Shown piece by piece: positions 44,019 to 53,546 of a stretch of DNA of 64,000 bases. The stretch is from Fimbriimonadaceae bacterium (GTDB taxonomy: Bacteria > Armatimonadota > Fimbriimonadia > Fimbriimonadales > Fimbriimonadaceae): positions 1 through 64,000 of the forward strand of contig JAMLGR010000019.1 in NCBI GenBank assembly GCA_023957775.1. The letters are read 5' to 3'. The notes below the pieces were generated by a model, which did not search any database, had not been told where the DNA came from, and saw only the letters and a list, made by a program, of their open reading frames with translations. Both the position numbers and the translations under genes were made by a program. Position 1 is the stretch's first letter; every line of letters begins with the position of its first letter.

Positions 44019-44396
44019 GTGGACGAAGAGCAGTCAGGTGTCGTCAGCCCCCGGATCGTCTTGCAGATCCTGACCCTCGAATCGCGCCGCCGCGTTTGGC
44101 TCGCGCGTGCTTTGAGCCAGGGCAACCACTACCGCACCGTCGAGGCTCCCACGAACGGTCTCGTCCAATTCCACGGGACTCGGGTCGAAGGGCTGCTTTG
44201 CGCCGAGACGCCTGCCGGGCGCGCACGGATCCTGGACCGGTTGGGCCATCATGAGCCGTTGGACTGGAGGGAAGTGTCGATCCTGGAGGCGCGCCGGTTG
44301 GCCCGCAAACTGGCGGCCAGGAGGGGCGGAGTGGTGCACCTCGCCCTGTTCGACGAACCGACCCAAGTCGTTTGGGAGCCCGTGGCGATCAAGTAG
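44019..44396 (+). CDS. Hypothetical protein, paralogue of 40326-40703
   Basis: The product is 125 residues starting at GTG 44019. It shares about 50 positions with the 40326 product (EAPTNGL, EGLLCAETPAGR, LDWREVSILEARRLARKLA, GGVVHLALFDE). It lies divergent to the PEP-CTERM propeller gene across the inverted-repeat cluster. Function unknown. Confidence 0.6.
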   Translation: MDEEQSGVVSPRIVLQILTLESRRRVWLARALSQGNHYRTVEAPTNGLVQFHGTRVEGLLCAETPAGRARILDRLGHHEPLDWREVSILEARRLARKLAARRGGVVHLALFDEPTQVVWEPVAIK

Positions 44397-44465
44397 GGTA
44401 GGCGCGGGCTGGGTGTGTCGGCGATCCAGCCCTCCTAGCTCGTGCCTGCGTCGACCGTCGTTCCG

Positions 44466-45155
44466 TCAATTGCCTCCTCTGCCACGCTCCATGGGGCTGG
44501 TGACGATCTTTCTGTAAGCCTCGGAAGAGAGGTGCTTAGGCTCGTAGGTCGCGCCAAAACGAGTCAGGTTGGAGTCGAACGCGCGAAGGTGGTTGCGCGA
44601 CCCCTTCTCAAGGTTCGCGTAGACACTGAGGATGTCGGTGTTGGTGGTCTGTTTGATCCACCGCTGGAGGTCGAAGATGTCCAGTTCTTCGATCTGCGCA
44701 CCGACCTTCAGGGCTTCCGTTCGCGAAACCCTGCCAGCCTTCACCAGATCGTTGTAGAGGCGCTGCAGCGTGGGGTTGGCGAACGTGCCGGCTTTGCCGA
44801 TGGTCATCGGGTCTTGGAGCTGGTAGCGGTCCAGGAGCACCTTCACGGCGTCCATGTGCGTCTGTTCGGCGCGCGCGATGTTGGAGAAGGGTCGTCCCCA
44901 CCGGGTGGCGAGCGCGTTGTACACGTCGAACGCCAGCTTCTCCTCCTCGCGCATGAAGAGCAGCCCTTCCTTCTCCGCGTTCGAGAGTTGGGCTCCAGTC
45001 AGACTCCCAAGACGGGTCTCGAGGGCGGCCGTATCGAACGCGGTTGCGCCGACCCCGTCCACTCGAGTGCCCTGTTCCGGTCCCGCCGCATAGGCCAGCC
45101 CGAGGAGTGCAGTGGCCGCGAGGGCTGCGGCTGTGGTGTTCCAGATGGGTTTCAT
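44466..45155 (-). CDS. Secreted DUF2202 protein
   Basis: The product is 229 residues, with GGAGG 7 nt before the ATG. Signal peptide: NTTAAALAATALLGLAYAAG. The mature part matches DUF2202: LSNAEKEGLLFMREEEKLAFDVYNALATRWG (a ferritin-like helix with EExLAxDVY), IARAEQTHMDAVKVLLDRY and EELDIFDLQRWI. These proteins form a ferritin-like four-helix bundle outside the cytoplasm. Metal binding is suggested by E and H residues but not proven. It precedes a lipoprotein gene on the same strand. Confidence 0.8.
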   Translation of the reverse strand: MKPIWNTTAAALAATALLGLAYAAGPEQGTRVDGVGATAFDTAALETRLGSLTGAQLSNAEKEGLLFMREEEKLAFDVYNALATRWGRPFSNIARAEQTHMDAVKVLLDRYQLQDPMTIGKAGTFANPTLQRLYNDLVKAGRVSRTEALKVGAQIEELDIFDLQRWIKQTTNTDILSVYANLEKGSRNHLRAFDSNLTRFGATYEPKHLSSEAYRKIVTSPMERGRGGN

Positions 45156-45237
45156 TTGTAGGCCTCCACTTCTTCGGAGACCTCCCAGGGCGGAGAGGAT
45201 TCACGCCCTGGGCCCAAAGCGACGGGGCACCGACCTG

Positions 45238-45735
45238 TTACCCGCCGGACGGTGCGTCCATGTTGTAGATGTCGCGCACCATCAACCACTTGCCGTCGGA
45301 CTGCTTACGGTAGATCTCGATGTACTTGCCCGCCGCCTTCGCCTCCTTTCCGTCCGGGGTCGTCATCGTCAGCACGGCGCTCCCTCGAAGAAAGGCGAGG
45401 TCGCCGTAGCCGTCGATCTCGTGGATTTCGGCGACGAAATCCTTGACGGGCGGGAACTCGGAGAACGACTTCTTGATCGCCTCGCGCCCGTTCACAGCCG
45501 GCGCGTCGGGCGGGTACATGATCGCGTCCTCCGCGTAGGCGGCAGCGAGCGTGTCCCAATCGCCGGCCTTCATCGCTTCGCCGAACGAGTTGGACAGGGA
45601 CTCGATGGCGGCCTTGTCCTCGGCGGTGATCGCGGAAACGCCCGTCGGTGCGGGGGTGGCCGCCGGGGTCGTCGGGGTCCCGCAACCGGCGGTCAAGACC
45701 AGTGCGAGGGCGAAAAAGGGAAGCGCTGCTTTCAT
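45238..45735 (-). CDS. Lipoprotein with a SnoaL/DUF4440-like domain
   Basis: The product is 165 residues. The lipobox LVLTAGC places it as a lipoprotein, followed by a T/A/P linker. The domain AIESLSNSFGEAMKAGDWDTLAAAYAEDAIMYPPDAPAVNGREAI is a SnoaL-like cone fold (compare DUF4440). GKYIEIYRKQSDGKWLMVRDIYN is the typical end. Ligand unknown. No operon partner is clear. Confidence 0.82.
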   Translation of the reverse strand: MKAALPFFALALVLTAGCGTPTTPAATPAPTGVSAITAEDKAAIESLSNSFGEAMKAGDWDTLAAAYAEDAIMYPPDAPAVNGREAIKKSFSEFPPVKDFVAEIHEIDGYGDLAFLRGSAVLTMTTPDGKEAKAAGKYIEIYRKQSDGKWLMVRDIYNMDAPSGG

Positions 45736-45753
45736 GGCGGAACAGGCTACCCG

Positions 45754-45933
45754 TCATCGAGCGGGGCGGTAGACGCTCAGTTCGTAAATCGACCAGTGGT
45801 ACGTGGCGTCGGAGCCGGTCTGTGTGATCCGGATCCATCGGGCCCTTTGCCTCGGGAACTCGATGGTCGTGCGTAAAGGGTGCCACGCCCGCTCGTCGGG
45901 CGTGAGTTCCCAATCGGAGCTGAGAGTCTTTGC
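45754..45933 (-). pseudogene. F5/8 type C (discoidin) domain remnant
   Basis: The minus-strand text SSDWELTPDERAWHPLRTTIEFPRQRARWIRITQTGSDATYHWSIYELSVYRPAR resembles the end of a carbohydrate-binding discoidin domain, where R-I-x-Q-T-G and W-S-I-E-L are typical. No start or other domains exist upstream; the next gene is on the plus strand. It is probably the 3' end of a lost gene. Confidence 0.5.
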
Positions 45934-45970
45934 ACGCCCGTCCAGCGGGCGTGGCCCGTTACAATGGGCG

Positions 45971-47095
45971 GTGCAGCGAAACGTGTCGATCTTGCCTCTC
46001 GCTTGCCTGGCCGCTCTGGGTTGGGGCGCTCCCGATGTGGAGTTCGTGAAGACCGTGGTCGACACCCGGTTCGTCGCCGAGGGGGTGGCCGTGGGGGACG
46101 TCAACCGGGACGGCAGGCTCGACATCCTGGCGGGAAATGTCTGGTACGAAGCGCCCGGTTGGACAACCCACGAGATCGCGCCGGTGGCCGCGATCGAGCC
46201 CAAGACCGGCTACAGCAACTGCTTCAACAGTTGGGCGGAGGATCTCAACCACGACGGGTGGGTCGACCAGATCCTCATCGGTCCACCGGGCGAGAAAGCC
46301 GTGTGGCGCGAGAACCCGAAAGGCGGGAGTGGCCCTTGGAAGGAGCACCTCGTCTGGCGGAGCGCGTGCAACGAGAGCCCCCTTTACGCGGACTTGTTCA
46401 AGGATGGCAAGAGGGTGCTGGTAATGGGCACCGACGACGAGTACCTCGCGTGGTTCGAGCCCGCCGAGGATCCCTATGCGGAGTGGATCTGCCACCCCGT
46501 GAGCGGGTTGAAGGGCGCGGGGTCGCAGCGGTACTCGCACGGTCTGGGTGTGGGCGACGTCGACGGCGACGGCCGCAACGAGATCCTCACGACGGCGGGC
46601 GCCTACTCCGGGTCGCGCGAGGGGCCGTGGGTGTTTGCGAAGGCCGCCCTGGGTCCCGAATGCGCCCAGATGCTCGTGTTCGATGGGAACGGCGACGGGC
46701 GTCCGGACGTTTTCAGCACCTCCGCGCACGCGCGCGGGGTTTGGTGGTTCGAGCAGGGTGCGGAGGGAGGCTTTCAGAGACATCTCGTCGACGAGACGAT
46801 CTCCGAAACGCACTCCGTCAATCTCGTCCAGTTCGGGAAGACGGTGAACCTGATCACGGGCAAGCGCAAATGGGCGCATCCGCCCGGCGTCGATGTGGGT
46901 TCCGAGGAACCCTCGCTCCTCGTTCGATACGAGCGGGGAGCAGACGGCACGTGGGTCCGCCACGTGATCGACGACGCCTCGGGCGTCGGCACCCAATTCG
47001 TCGCGCAGGACATGAACGGCGACGGCCTCGTCGATCTCGTGATCGCCAACAAGAACGGGGTGTTTCTGTTCGAGCAGAAGGCGGCGCCCTGGTAG
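45971..47095 (+). CDS. Secreted FG-GAP/VCBS-repeat protein
   Basis: The product is 374 residues from GTG 45971; upstream frames have no start with a ribosome site. A short signal (ILPLACLAALGWGA) precedes FG-GAP-type units: VAVGDVNRDGRLDILAGN, EDLNHDGWVDQILIG, VGDVDGDGRNEILTT, FDGNGDGRPDVFST and QDMNGDGLVDLVIAN. Each DxDxDG loop can bind calcium. These repeats build beta-propellers in secreted proteins; substrate is unknown. The next gene begins 10 bp after the stop. Confidence 0.75.
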   Translation: MQRNVSILPLACLAALGWGAPDVEFVKTVVDTRFVAEGVAVGDVNRDGRLDILAGNVWYEAPGWTTHEIAPVAAIEPKTGYSNCFNSWAEDLNHDGWVDQILIGPPGEKAVWRENPKGGSGPWKEHLVWRSACNESPLYADLFKDGKRVLVMGTDDEYLAWFEPAEDPYAEWICHPVSGLKGAGSQRYSHGLGVGDVDGDGRNEILTTAGAYSGSREGPWVFAKAALGPECAQMLVFDGNGDGRPDVFSTSAHARGVWWFEQGAEGGFQRHLVDETISETHSVNLVQFGKTVNLITGKRKWAHPPGVDVGSEEPSLLVRYERGADGTWVRHVIDDASGVGTQFVAQDMNGDGLVDLVIANKNGVFLFEQKAAPW

Positions 47096-47105
47096 CCTGC
47101 TCGCC

Positions 47106-48740
47106 ATGAGCCGCTTCCCAATCGCACGGACCCTCGTCGCCAAGCTCGCGCTCGTCGCAACGCTGGCACCGCTGGCCGTCGGGGTCGTCGGATCGCGACC
47201 CGCGGGCGACGAGTACCTCGCCGGCTACCTGATCATCCCCACGGGCGAGCGTGTGGACCCCTCGTTCAACGCGGGCTTTTCGATGTACGTGGCCGCCTGG
47301 CCCCTATTGCGAACCTATCCCGGTCACCGTTTCCAAACCGGGCTTCCAGGCACGTGGATGTTCGCCCAGTTCGACGGCGAAGCCCCGAAGGACATGTACT
47401 CCGATGTCGAGGGCGGGCTGGGCTGGTGGAGGGACACCCGCTTCCCCACGGAGACCCCGAAGTTCATCATGGGCGGCGTCGGTCCCAACTTCTCCGTCAT
47501 CGCCAACGGACCCGCCCATGGGTGGGGGAGTTGGGAGAACCCGCGCGGTCTGTATGGTGTGGCGCAACTCAGTCCCTGGCTGCTCTTTCCCATCGATGGT
47601 CTGAACCTCAAACAAGGCGTGAGCGGCGAGCTGTTTGGCTACGGCTACCTTCGGCTGCCGCTTGCCGAAGCCAAAGCCACCACGGACGGCCAGAACGTGC
47701 CGACGGGCGGCAACTGCTGGACGCTGTTCCTCAACACCGCCAACTTCAAGGGGCCCGTCGCGTTCTTCACCCCCTACTTCTGGTCGCACGCCGCCGTGAA
47801 GGAACCGCGACTGGCCGGGCTGACGCTGGACAGCCGCCCCGTGGATCCCAACCGCCATGTGCAGATGGAGACGCAGTACATCCCGTGCCAGGTGGCCGTG
47901 GCCGCGAACGGAGTGTCGTACGCCCGCATCGCCCCGACCTCGTTCCCTCGCTCCGCGGACGGCACCTCGGTGTTGGTGCATCAAGACACGGCCTATGACT
48001 CCACGGCGCTTTGGGACTCCGTGAAAGCCTGGTTTGCGGGCGGTGCCCCGAGCACGGGGGCGATCGATCCGAAAGGCGCGCACATCCGGACGTTCCCCGG
48101 ACGGGGAAGCGCGACGTGGGAGATCCGCACGCCGGGCCAGGGGGGCAAGGAAGGCAAGGTCCCGCTCGATTGGAGCGCCTTCGCCACGCCCTTCGCACAC
48201 GACGCGAACACCTTCGGCTACAAGTGGAACGATGCGGCCACGACGCGGAAGGGCGACTTGGTGACCCTTCCCGAGTTCTACCAACTGAAGGCGGGAGCGA
48301 AATGGGTGCCGGTCTCCTCGGATCAGGTCCCTGCCGACACGGGTTTGCACGAACGGAAATGGGAACGCCCGAACGAGCCGCCGCAGGAAGCGTACGACAC
48401 ACCGGCCGACCCGACGAGCTGCTGGAAGAAACCGGGACCCGCGGCAGGGCCGTTCGAGGCGCGCCTCGGAGACGGCACGGTGGTGACGTACTACTGGTAC
48501 CGCTTCGCCGACCAGCCCGCCCTGCTGAACGCGGGCCTCACGGATGCCGAGCGAGAGCGCATGCAGTCGAGGGTCGAGAAGCTGCACCGCGCCTGGCCCA
48601 AGAGCCGCGACTACCTGCCGCCTCCCAAGGTGGGATCGCTGGCACAGATCGACCCGGCCCTGATCGTCAAGCCCCCGAAGGGGCTCGAAGTAGGCTACGT
48701 CCCCATCGCCACCCGGCAGGAACTGACCAGGAGCCGGTAG
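47106..48740 (+). CDS. Secreted protein of unknown function
   Basis: The product is 544 residues with a signal peptide (LVAKLALVATLAPLAVGVVGS). The mature part is rich in W, G and P (GGLGWWRDTRFPTETPKFIMGGVGPNF, FFTPYFWSHAAVKEPRLAG). It has no repeat or catalytic motif that I can name. It begins 10 bp after the FG-GAP gene, so the two may form a unit. The C-terminal 70 residues are helical (NAGLTDAERERMQSRVEKLHRAW). Confidence 0.55.
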   Translation: MSRFPIARTLVAKLALVATLAPLAVGVVGSRPAGDEYLAGYLIIPTGERVDPSFNAGFSMYVAAWPLLRTYPGHRFQTGLPGTWMFAQFDGEAPKDMYSDVEGGLGWWRDTRFPTETPKFIMGGVGPNFSVIANGPAHGWGSWENPRGLYGVAQLSPWLLFPIDGLNLKQGVSGELFGYGYLRLPLAEAKATTDGQNVPTGGNCWTLFLNTANFKGPVAFFTPYFWSHAAVKEPRLAGLTLDSRPVDPNRHVQMETQYIPCQVAVAANGVSYARIAPTSFPRSADGTSVLVHQDTAYDSTALWDSVKAWFAGGAPSTGAIDPKGAHIRTFPGRGSATWEIRTPGQGGKEGKVPLDWSAFATPFAHDANTFGYKWNDAATTRKGDLVTLPEFYQLKAGAKWVPVSSDQVPADTGLHERKWERPNEPPQEAYDTPADPTSCWKKPGPAAGPFEARLGDGTVVTYYWYRFADQPALLNAGLTDAERERMQSRVEKLHRAWPKSRDYLPPPKVGSLAQIDPALIVKPPKGLEVGYVPIATRQELTRSR

Positions 48741-48812
48741 CCCGATTCCCGACTCCCGACTCCCGATTCTCGGTTCCCGATTCCCGACTCCCGATTCCCG
48801 ATTCCCGTCCCT
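48741..48812 (+). repeat. Short tandem repeat of 7-mer ATTCCCG/ACTCCCG
   Basis: Alternating 7-mers (attcccg, actcccg, with gttcccg and attctcg variants) fill this intergenic stretch. It lies between convergent genes and looks like replication-slippage sequence. No function is evident. Confidence 0.7.
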
Positions 48813-50108
48813 TCACCTCACAGGCACCGCGACCTCGGTGGCGGTCGGCATCGACTGAACGTCCGCCGCCCAGCCGCGCGTTCGGCACGCCTCGGCCACG
48901 CGGTTCACCGCGACGAGGTACGCCGCGGATCGGCTGTGCACGTTCCTCTCGCGCCGCATGTCGAACACCTCGTGGAAGGCGCGCGTCATCGTCTCGTCGA
49001 GGCGCTCGTGCACGTAGGCGAGCTTCCAGTGGTCGAGGTTGGCGTTCTGCACCTGCTCGAAGAAACTCACGGTCACGCCGCCCGCGTTGCAGAGGAAGTC
49101 GGGGATCACCATCACGTTGTTCTCGTGCAGGATCACATCGGCTTCCGGCGTGGTGGGCCCGTTGGCGAGCTCGCCCACGATCTTGGCGCGGATGTTGGCG
49201 GCGTTGACGTGGGTGATCACGTTCTCGAGCGCGCTCGGAAGGAGCACTTCGACCTCCAACTCGAGCAAGGCCTCGTTGGTGATCGGTTCGGTCCCGGGCA
49301 GACCCACGACGCTGCCGGTCTGTTTCTTGTGGCGGACGACGGCCGCAGGGTCCAACCCCTCGCGCCGGTAGATGCCGCCCCTGGAGTCGCTCACGGCAAC
49401 GACCTTGGACCCGAACATCTCGCCGACGAGCCGGTGCGCGTGCATGCCGGCGTTGCCGTAGCCTTGAATGGCGACCGTCGCGCGGGCAAGGTCCAACTCA
49501 AGCTGGCGAGCCGCCTCGCGGAGCGTAAACATGCCGCCGCGCGCCGTGGCGTCGTCGCGACCCTCGGAACCGCCCATGTTGAGAGGTTTGCCGGTGATGA
49601 CGCCGGCCGCATGGCGACCGACCATGGCTTCGTACTCGTCGAGCATCCACGCCATGATCTGAGGGGTCGTGTTCACGTCCGGTGCGGGAATGTCGAGAGG
49701 CGGGCCGACGAGGTGGCCGATCTTGCGCATGTAGCCGCGCGACAGCCGTTCCAACTCCCCGACGCTCAGCTCTTTGGGATTGCAGATCACGCCCCCCTTG
49801 CCGCCGCCCAGAGGGATGTCCACCAGAGCGGTCTTCCACGTCATCCACGCCGCCAAGGCGCGGACCGTGTCGACCGTCTCGTCCGGGTGGAAGCGGATGC
49901 CGCCCTTGCAGGGCCCGCGGGCGTTGTTGTACTGCACCCGGTAGCCGCTGAAGATCCTCACGCGCCCGTCGTCCATACGAACGGGAATCCTCACGTGATG
50001 CTCGGACATGGGCTGTCGGAGCAGCTCGTGAAGATCGGGATCCAAGTTGAGGAGGCGCGCCGCCTCATCGAGTTGGGCTTGCGCAATCGCAAATGCATTC
50101 AAGTTCAT
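48813..50108 (-). CDS. gdhA: Glutamate dehydrogenase
   Basis: The product is 431 residues from ATG 50108 with AGGAG 6 nt upstream. It interconverts glutamate and 2-oxoglutarate plus ammonia. Key features are [11 protein letters not shown] (substrate binding), PLGGGKGGV with the catalytic Lys, APDVNT, and the Rossmann motif [11 protein letters not shown]. The length and the NAD-type GYGNAG region fit the hexameric GDH class, but cofactor choice cannot be settled. The 5' region (50109-50346) shows no riboswitch or hairpin that I can support. Confidence 0.95.
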   Translation of the reverse strand: MNLNAFAIAQAQLDEAARLLNLDPDLHELLRQPMSEHHVRIPVRMDDGRVRIFSGYRVQYNNARGPCKGGIRFHPDETVDTVRALAAWMTWKTALVDIPLGGGKGGVICNPKELSVGELERLSRGYMRKIGHLVGPPLDIPAPDVNTTPQIMAWMLDEYEAMVGRHAAGVITGKPLNMGGSEGRDDATARGGMFTLREAARQLELDLARATVAIQGYGNAGMHAHRLVGEMFGSKVVAVSDSRGGIYRREGLDPAAVVRHKKQTGSVVGLPGTEPITNEALLELEVEVLLPSALENVITHVNAANIRAKIVGELANGPTTPEADVILHENNVMVIPDFLCNAGGVTVSFFEQVQNANLDHWKLAYVHERLDETMTRAFHEVFDMRRERNVHSRSAAYLVAVNRVAEACRTRGWAADVQSMPTATEVAVPVR

Positions 50109-50346
50109 CTTGCACTCCTGTACGGAGGTAGGTGATATCTCTTGAACCGTCCTCCGCAACGGTAGCCTACCCCTGCTACTTTCAATTCGCTGTGTCCCTC
50201 CTTTCAAGGACCAATTCAATCGCCAGCTTTCTGCTCCGTGCATCGAGCATAGCGTGCAGGCGGGCGCTCACTTATCGAAGGAGCGATATCCACGGCTAAT
50301 CGGAGAGGGGTAACCCCTAGCAGAACTACTGGGCCTTTCCCACGCC

Positions 50347-50748
50347 CTACCCGAGCGGCCGGCGGGCGTGGCGCCAGGCGAAGAGACCGAACGCCGGCCA
50401 CCACAAGAGATCGTTTGTCAGGACTACCCAACCGAATTGCCACGGGAGAGTGCCTTGGATCGCGTGGAGGACAAATCCCAGGGGGCCGAGGAGCTTCCCG
50501 AGCAACCCGATCCAAACGAACCCAGAGTAACGCTCGGGGTCCCTCGCGAGCAGGTAGTAGCCGATGGCGTACACACCCACCATCATGCCGATTACCTGCA
50601 CGAGGGCAGGGTGTGTAATGCCCTCGAGTCCAACCCTTTGCGCGAGCGTGGCGGGGAAGAGGCAGGCGGCAACTCCCCACAGGGCGTTGTAGATGGCGGC
50701 GGCATAGAACCAGGTCCGAAAGCACCGAGGGACGGTTTCGCTACTCAC
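50347..50748 (-). CDS. Small membrane protein
   Basis: The product is 133 residues from GTG 50748. Four hydrophobic helices (WFYAAAIYNALWGVAACLF, VIGMMVGVYAIGYYLLA, GFVWIGLLGKLLGPLGFVL, WWPAFGLFAW). The GTG overlaps the stop of the Gfo/Idh oxidoreductase gene, so they are co-translated. I do not recognise a family; it may be a small helical membrane protein of the DoxX/DUF type. Confidence 0.65.
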   Translation of the reverse strand: MSSETVPRCFRTWFYAAAIYNALWGVAACLFPATLAQRVGLEGITHPALVQVIGMMVGVYAIGYYLLARDPERYSGFVWIGLLGKLLGPLGFVLHAIQGTLPWQFGWVVLTNDLLWWPAFGLFAWRHARRPLG

Positions 50749-52030
50749 GGGGCACCTTGGGCTCCGAGGGGCAAGGTGCCGTAGAGTGGTCCTCGATCTC
50801 CACGACCCTGCGCTCGCGGCGCGAACGCTCGCCCGCGAACGCGATGGCGTGGGTGCGCAGCGACTCGTCCGTGGGCGTGAGCACTCGGGAGGGATCCTCC
50901 AGACGCACGGCTTCCACAAAGCGGGACATCACGTTGTCATCGCCTCCCCCGTGGGAGCCGTCGGGCGGCGGTAGCTCGATGCGCTCGTGGTGGGCCCCTC
51001 CCCACGTCCGGTAGAGGTCGATCGTGTTCTTGTCCACGTCAGAAGCGAGGTAGCCGTGGGTGCCGTGGACGCGCAGATACCGGCCGGCGAACGGCGTGAA
51101 CGCGGTCATGGTGAACGTGGCGGTCGTCCCGCCCTCGAACTCGAGCGCGAGCACCTGATGGTCCACCACGTCGTTATCGCAATGGAACACGCACCGCCCG
51201 TAAGGACCGGTGCGAAGGGCCTCCAACCTTTCCTCGTAGGAGAGCTCGGCGAAACCGACGTGGTGGCCCCAACCGATCCGCTCGGGATCTCCGTAGATCT
51301 TCATGGCGTGGTACGGGCACTCGGCCTCGGCGGGACACCCGTCCAGGCACCGGGCGGGCGCCCCTACGGGCGCGTTCGCGGCCGTGAAGAACGAGAGCGA
51401 TCCGAAGGAGCTGGCCCGCACGCAAGGCGCCCCGGCGAGGTGGGCGAGAATGTCCACGTCGTGGCAGCTCTTGGCCAGGAGCATGAACGTGCTGCGCGCT
51501 TCGTTCGACCAGTTTCCGCGCACAAAGGAGTGGGACATGTGGATGTGCTCCACCGCCTCCAGTTGATCGATCGACATCACCCGTCCGATGGCGCCGTCCG
51601 CGAGCAGCTCCTTGATGCGGGCGTAGGTCTGTTGGTAGCGCAGCGAGTGGCAAACGCAGGCGATGCGTCCGGTCTCGGCGCGCACCCGATCGATCTCGCG
51701 GCAGTGCTCGAGCGTCGTGGCCATCGGCTTCTCCAGCAGCAGGTGGTAACCCAACTTCATCAGCGCGATCGAGGACGCGTGATGCTCTCGATCGGGCGTC
51801 GCGTCGATCGCGGCATCGGCCAGCCTCGGGCTCTCGACGAGGGATTGCCAATCCGAGAAACAAGCCTCCTGCGGCAACCGATGCCGCTCGGCCAGGAGGG
51901 CCCGTTGCCGCTCGCGAGGCTCGGCGATGGCGACGACCTCGGCCTGGTCGGGGAGTTCCGCGGCCCACTTCGAGAACCCGTTGCCCCGTGCTCCGCAGCC
52001 GACGATCGCCAAGGTGATGCGCTTGTCCAT
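50741..52030 (-). CDS. Gfo/Idh/MocA-family oxidoreductase
   Basis: The product is 429 residues from ATG 52030. The N-terminal Rossmann fold has [16 protein letters not shown] (GxGxxG-type) and the motif EKPMATT (Lys for NAD(P) binding). The C-terminal domain has ATFTMTAFT and a Cys-rich insert ([15 protein letters not shown]). Family enzymes oxidise or reduce sugars and inositols. The substrate is not readable. The Cys insert is unusual and may bind a metal. The membrane protein gene follows by an overlap. Confidence 0.88.
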   Translation of the reverse strand: MDKRITLAIVGCGARGNGFSKWAAELPDQAEVVAIAEPRERQRALLAERHRLPQEACFSDWQSLVESPRLADAAIDATPDREHHASSIALMKLGYHLLLEKPMATTLEHCREIDRVRAETGRIACVCHSLRYQQTYARIKELLADGAIGRVMSIDQLEAVEHIHMSHSFVRGNWSNEARSTFMLLAKSCHDVDILAHLAGAPCVRASSFGSLSFFTAANAPVGAPARCLDGCPAEAECPYHAMKIYGDPERIGWGHHVGFAELSYEERLEALRTGPYGRCVFHCDNDVVDHQVLALEFEGGTTATFTMTAFTPFAGRYLRVHGTHGYLASDVDKNTIDLYRTWGGAHHERIELPPPDGSHGGGDDNVMSRFVEAVRLEDPSRVLTPTDESLRTHAIAFAGERSRRERRVVEIEDHSTAPCPSEPKVPRE

Positions 52031-52172
52031 GCCGAGCGGATTATGGCCCCGACGCCCCGAGGCAAGTGGGGAAGCCCTGCAGGGTCCCCAGGCAGGCGTG
52101 CTTGAAGAGCGTCCTCGGGATTCGAGGGGTTCCGTTCGGACATCTTGCCGGCTGGAGGCTAAACTGAGCACT

Positions 52173-52508
52173 GTGAAGACGATCCAGTGGAAAGAGTTCG
52201 AGGCCGTGGAGTTGTGCGCGGGCACCATCGTGCGAGTGGAGAACTTCCCAGAGGCCCGGCAACCCGCCTACAAACTCTGGGTCGACTTCGGTCCCCACGG
52301 GATCAAGCAGTCGAGCGCCCAGGTGACGGTCCTTTACGCGAAGGCCGAGCTGATCAATCGCCAGGTCATCGGCGTGCTCAACTTCCCGCCCAAGATGATC
52401 GGCGGATTCGAATCTCAAGTGCTGCTTACGGGCTTCGAGCGCGAACCGGGTGTCGTCGTGCTCGCGCAGCCGGAACGCACCGTGCCCAACGGCGCAAAGC
52501 TCTTCTAA
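52173..52508 (+). CDS. csaA: tRNA-binding chaperone-like protein CsaA
   Basis: The product is 111 residues from GTG 52173. [49 protein letters not shown] is the OB-fold tRNA-binding domain of Csa[25 protein letters not shown] and the terminal PNGAKLF are highly conserved in it. CsaA binds tRNA and has chaperone-like effects on protein export. The length fits the family (about 110). Confidence 0.93.
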   Translation: MKTIQWKEFEAVELCAGTIVRVENFPEARQPAYKLWVDFGPHGIKQSSAQVTVLYAKAELINRQVIGVLNFPPKMIGGFESQVLLTGFEREPGVVVLAQPERTVPNGAKLF

Positions 52509-52813
52509 TCTCTCCCGGGGTTATTGCTTGCATAAGCACGCTGATCATTGCTCTATGGGGCCCTTCAAGCCGATCTCTACCCCGTATTCTTGCTAGCTTT
52601 ACTGTCTCGCCTCACTGCCGGTTCAGATCCTGTGACGAGTTCAATAGACAACAAAACTACTCTGTTACTTCCTGGATAAACCTAGTAATTCTATTGGCCT
52701 GGTATGAGTGCTAGGGTTTCTGGAATGCGACCGAAGTGTGCGCGTTCGCTTGTACACTAACTGTCGGTGCTTGGTGCACCTAACTCGGTGCAAGGCACCA
52801 GAAGAGGAGAGAT
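52509..52813 (+). other. No gene seen
   Basis: These 305 bp precede the PEP-CTERM protein gene. A ribosome site (GGAGAG) lies just before its ATG. The rest has lower GC than its surroundings and no recognisable coding text. A promoter for the PEP-CTERM gene must lie here, but no box is convincing. Confidence 0.5.
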
Positions 52814-53485
52814 ATGAATTACATGAATCGATTGGCCGTCTTGGCCGTAATTGGGGTAGTGGCCGGCGCGAATGCGCAGGTCATCACGCAGAGCGCGACG
52901 CAGAACATCGTGTCGGGCAACAGTGTCTCGTGCAACAACCAGGTCGCCCATACCGATAACTGGTACGCCCGCGGCTTCGTCCTTTCCGAGCACTCGATCG
53001 CCGGTCCTTGGGCCGTGTCCCAGGTCGAGTTCGCGGTGGAAGAGGCTCGAAGCGTCAACTCGACGCTTCCGGTGGAAGTTCGTCTCTACGACGGATTCAC
53101 CGTCTCGGGTTCGGTCTTGACGATGGGCAGCCTGATGGGCACGTTCGCAACGAACGTCCCGGTCGGCAGCGCGTACTTCCATCAGGTCGCCGTCTCCGGC
53201 ACCGTGAACTCGGGCCTGCTGGGCGTTGAGATCTTCACGCCGGACGGAACGACGAACAGCGATCTCATGTGGATCGGTTCGAACCCTGACGGGCAGACCC
53301 ACGCGAGCTACCTTCGCGCCGACGACTGTGGCATCACGAGTCTGACCGACATCGCTGCCATCGGTTTCCCCGGCATGCACATCGTCATGAACGTGACGGG
53401 TGCTCCGGTTCCCGAGCCTGCGTCGATGCTCGCGCTCGCCACCGGTGCGATCGCCCTCATTCGACGTCGCCGAAGCAGCAAGTAA
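52814..53485 (+). CDS. PEP-CTERM surface protein
   Basis: The product is 223 residues. Signal peptide: RLAVLAVIGVVAGANAQ. The mature domain is beta-rich (SQVEFAVEEARSVNSTLPVEVRLYDGF, LLGVEIFTPDG). The C-terminus has VPEPASMLALATGAIALIRRRRSSK, the full PEP-CTERM signal, so the protein is exported and processed by an exosortase. It is a single gene with its own strong terminator. Function unknown. Confidence 0.85.
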   Translation: MNYMNRLAVLAVIGVVAGANAQVITQSATQNIVSGNSVSCNNQVAHTDNWYARGFVLSEHSIAGPWAVSQVEFAVEEARSVNSTLPVEVRLYDGFTVSGSVLTMGSLMGTFATNVPVGSAYFHQVAVSGTVNSGLLGVEIFTPDGTTNSDLMWIGSNPDGQTHASYLRADDCGITSLTDIAAIGFPGMHIVMNVTGAPVPEPASMLALATGAIALIRRRRSSK

Positions 53486-53504
53486 ATCGCTTCGCTTCTT
53501 AAAG

Positions 53505-53546
53505 AGAGTCCGCCGGCAAAAATGCCGGCGGACTTTCTTGTTTCTT
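53505..53546 (+). terminator. Rho-independent terminator
   Basis: GTCCGCCGGCA and TGCCGGCGGAC form an 11-bp stem with an AAAA loop, followed by TTTCTTGTTTCTT. It ends the PEP-CTERM transcript, and on the other strand it may also serve the convergent suf operon. Confidence 0.9.

Noticed and set aside
48741-48812. 7-mer repeats considered as regulatory sites.
   Set aside because: They lie between convergent gene ends, where no promoter is needed.
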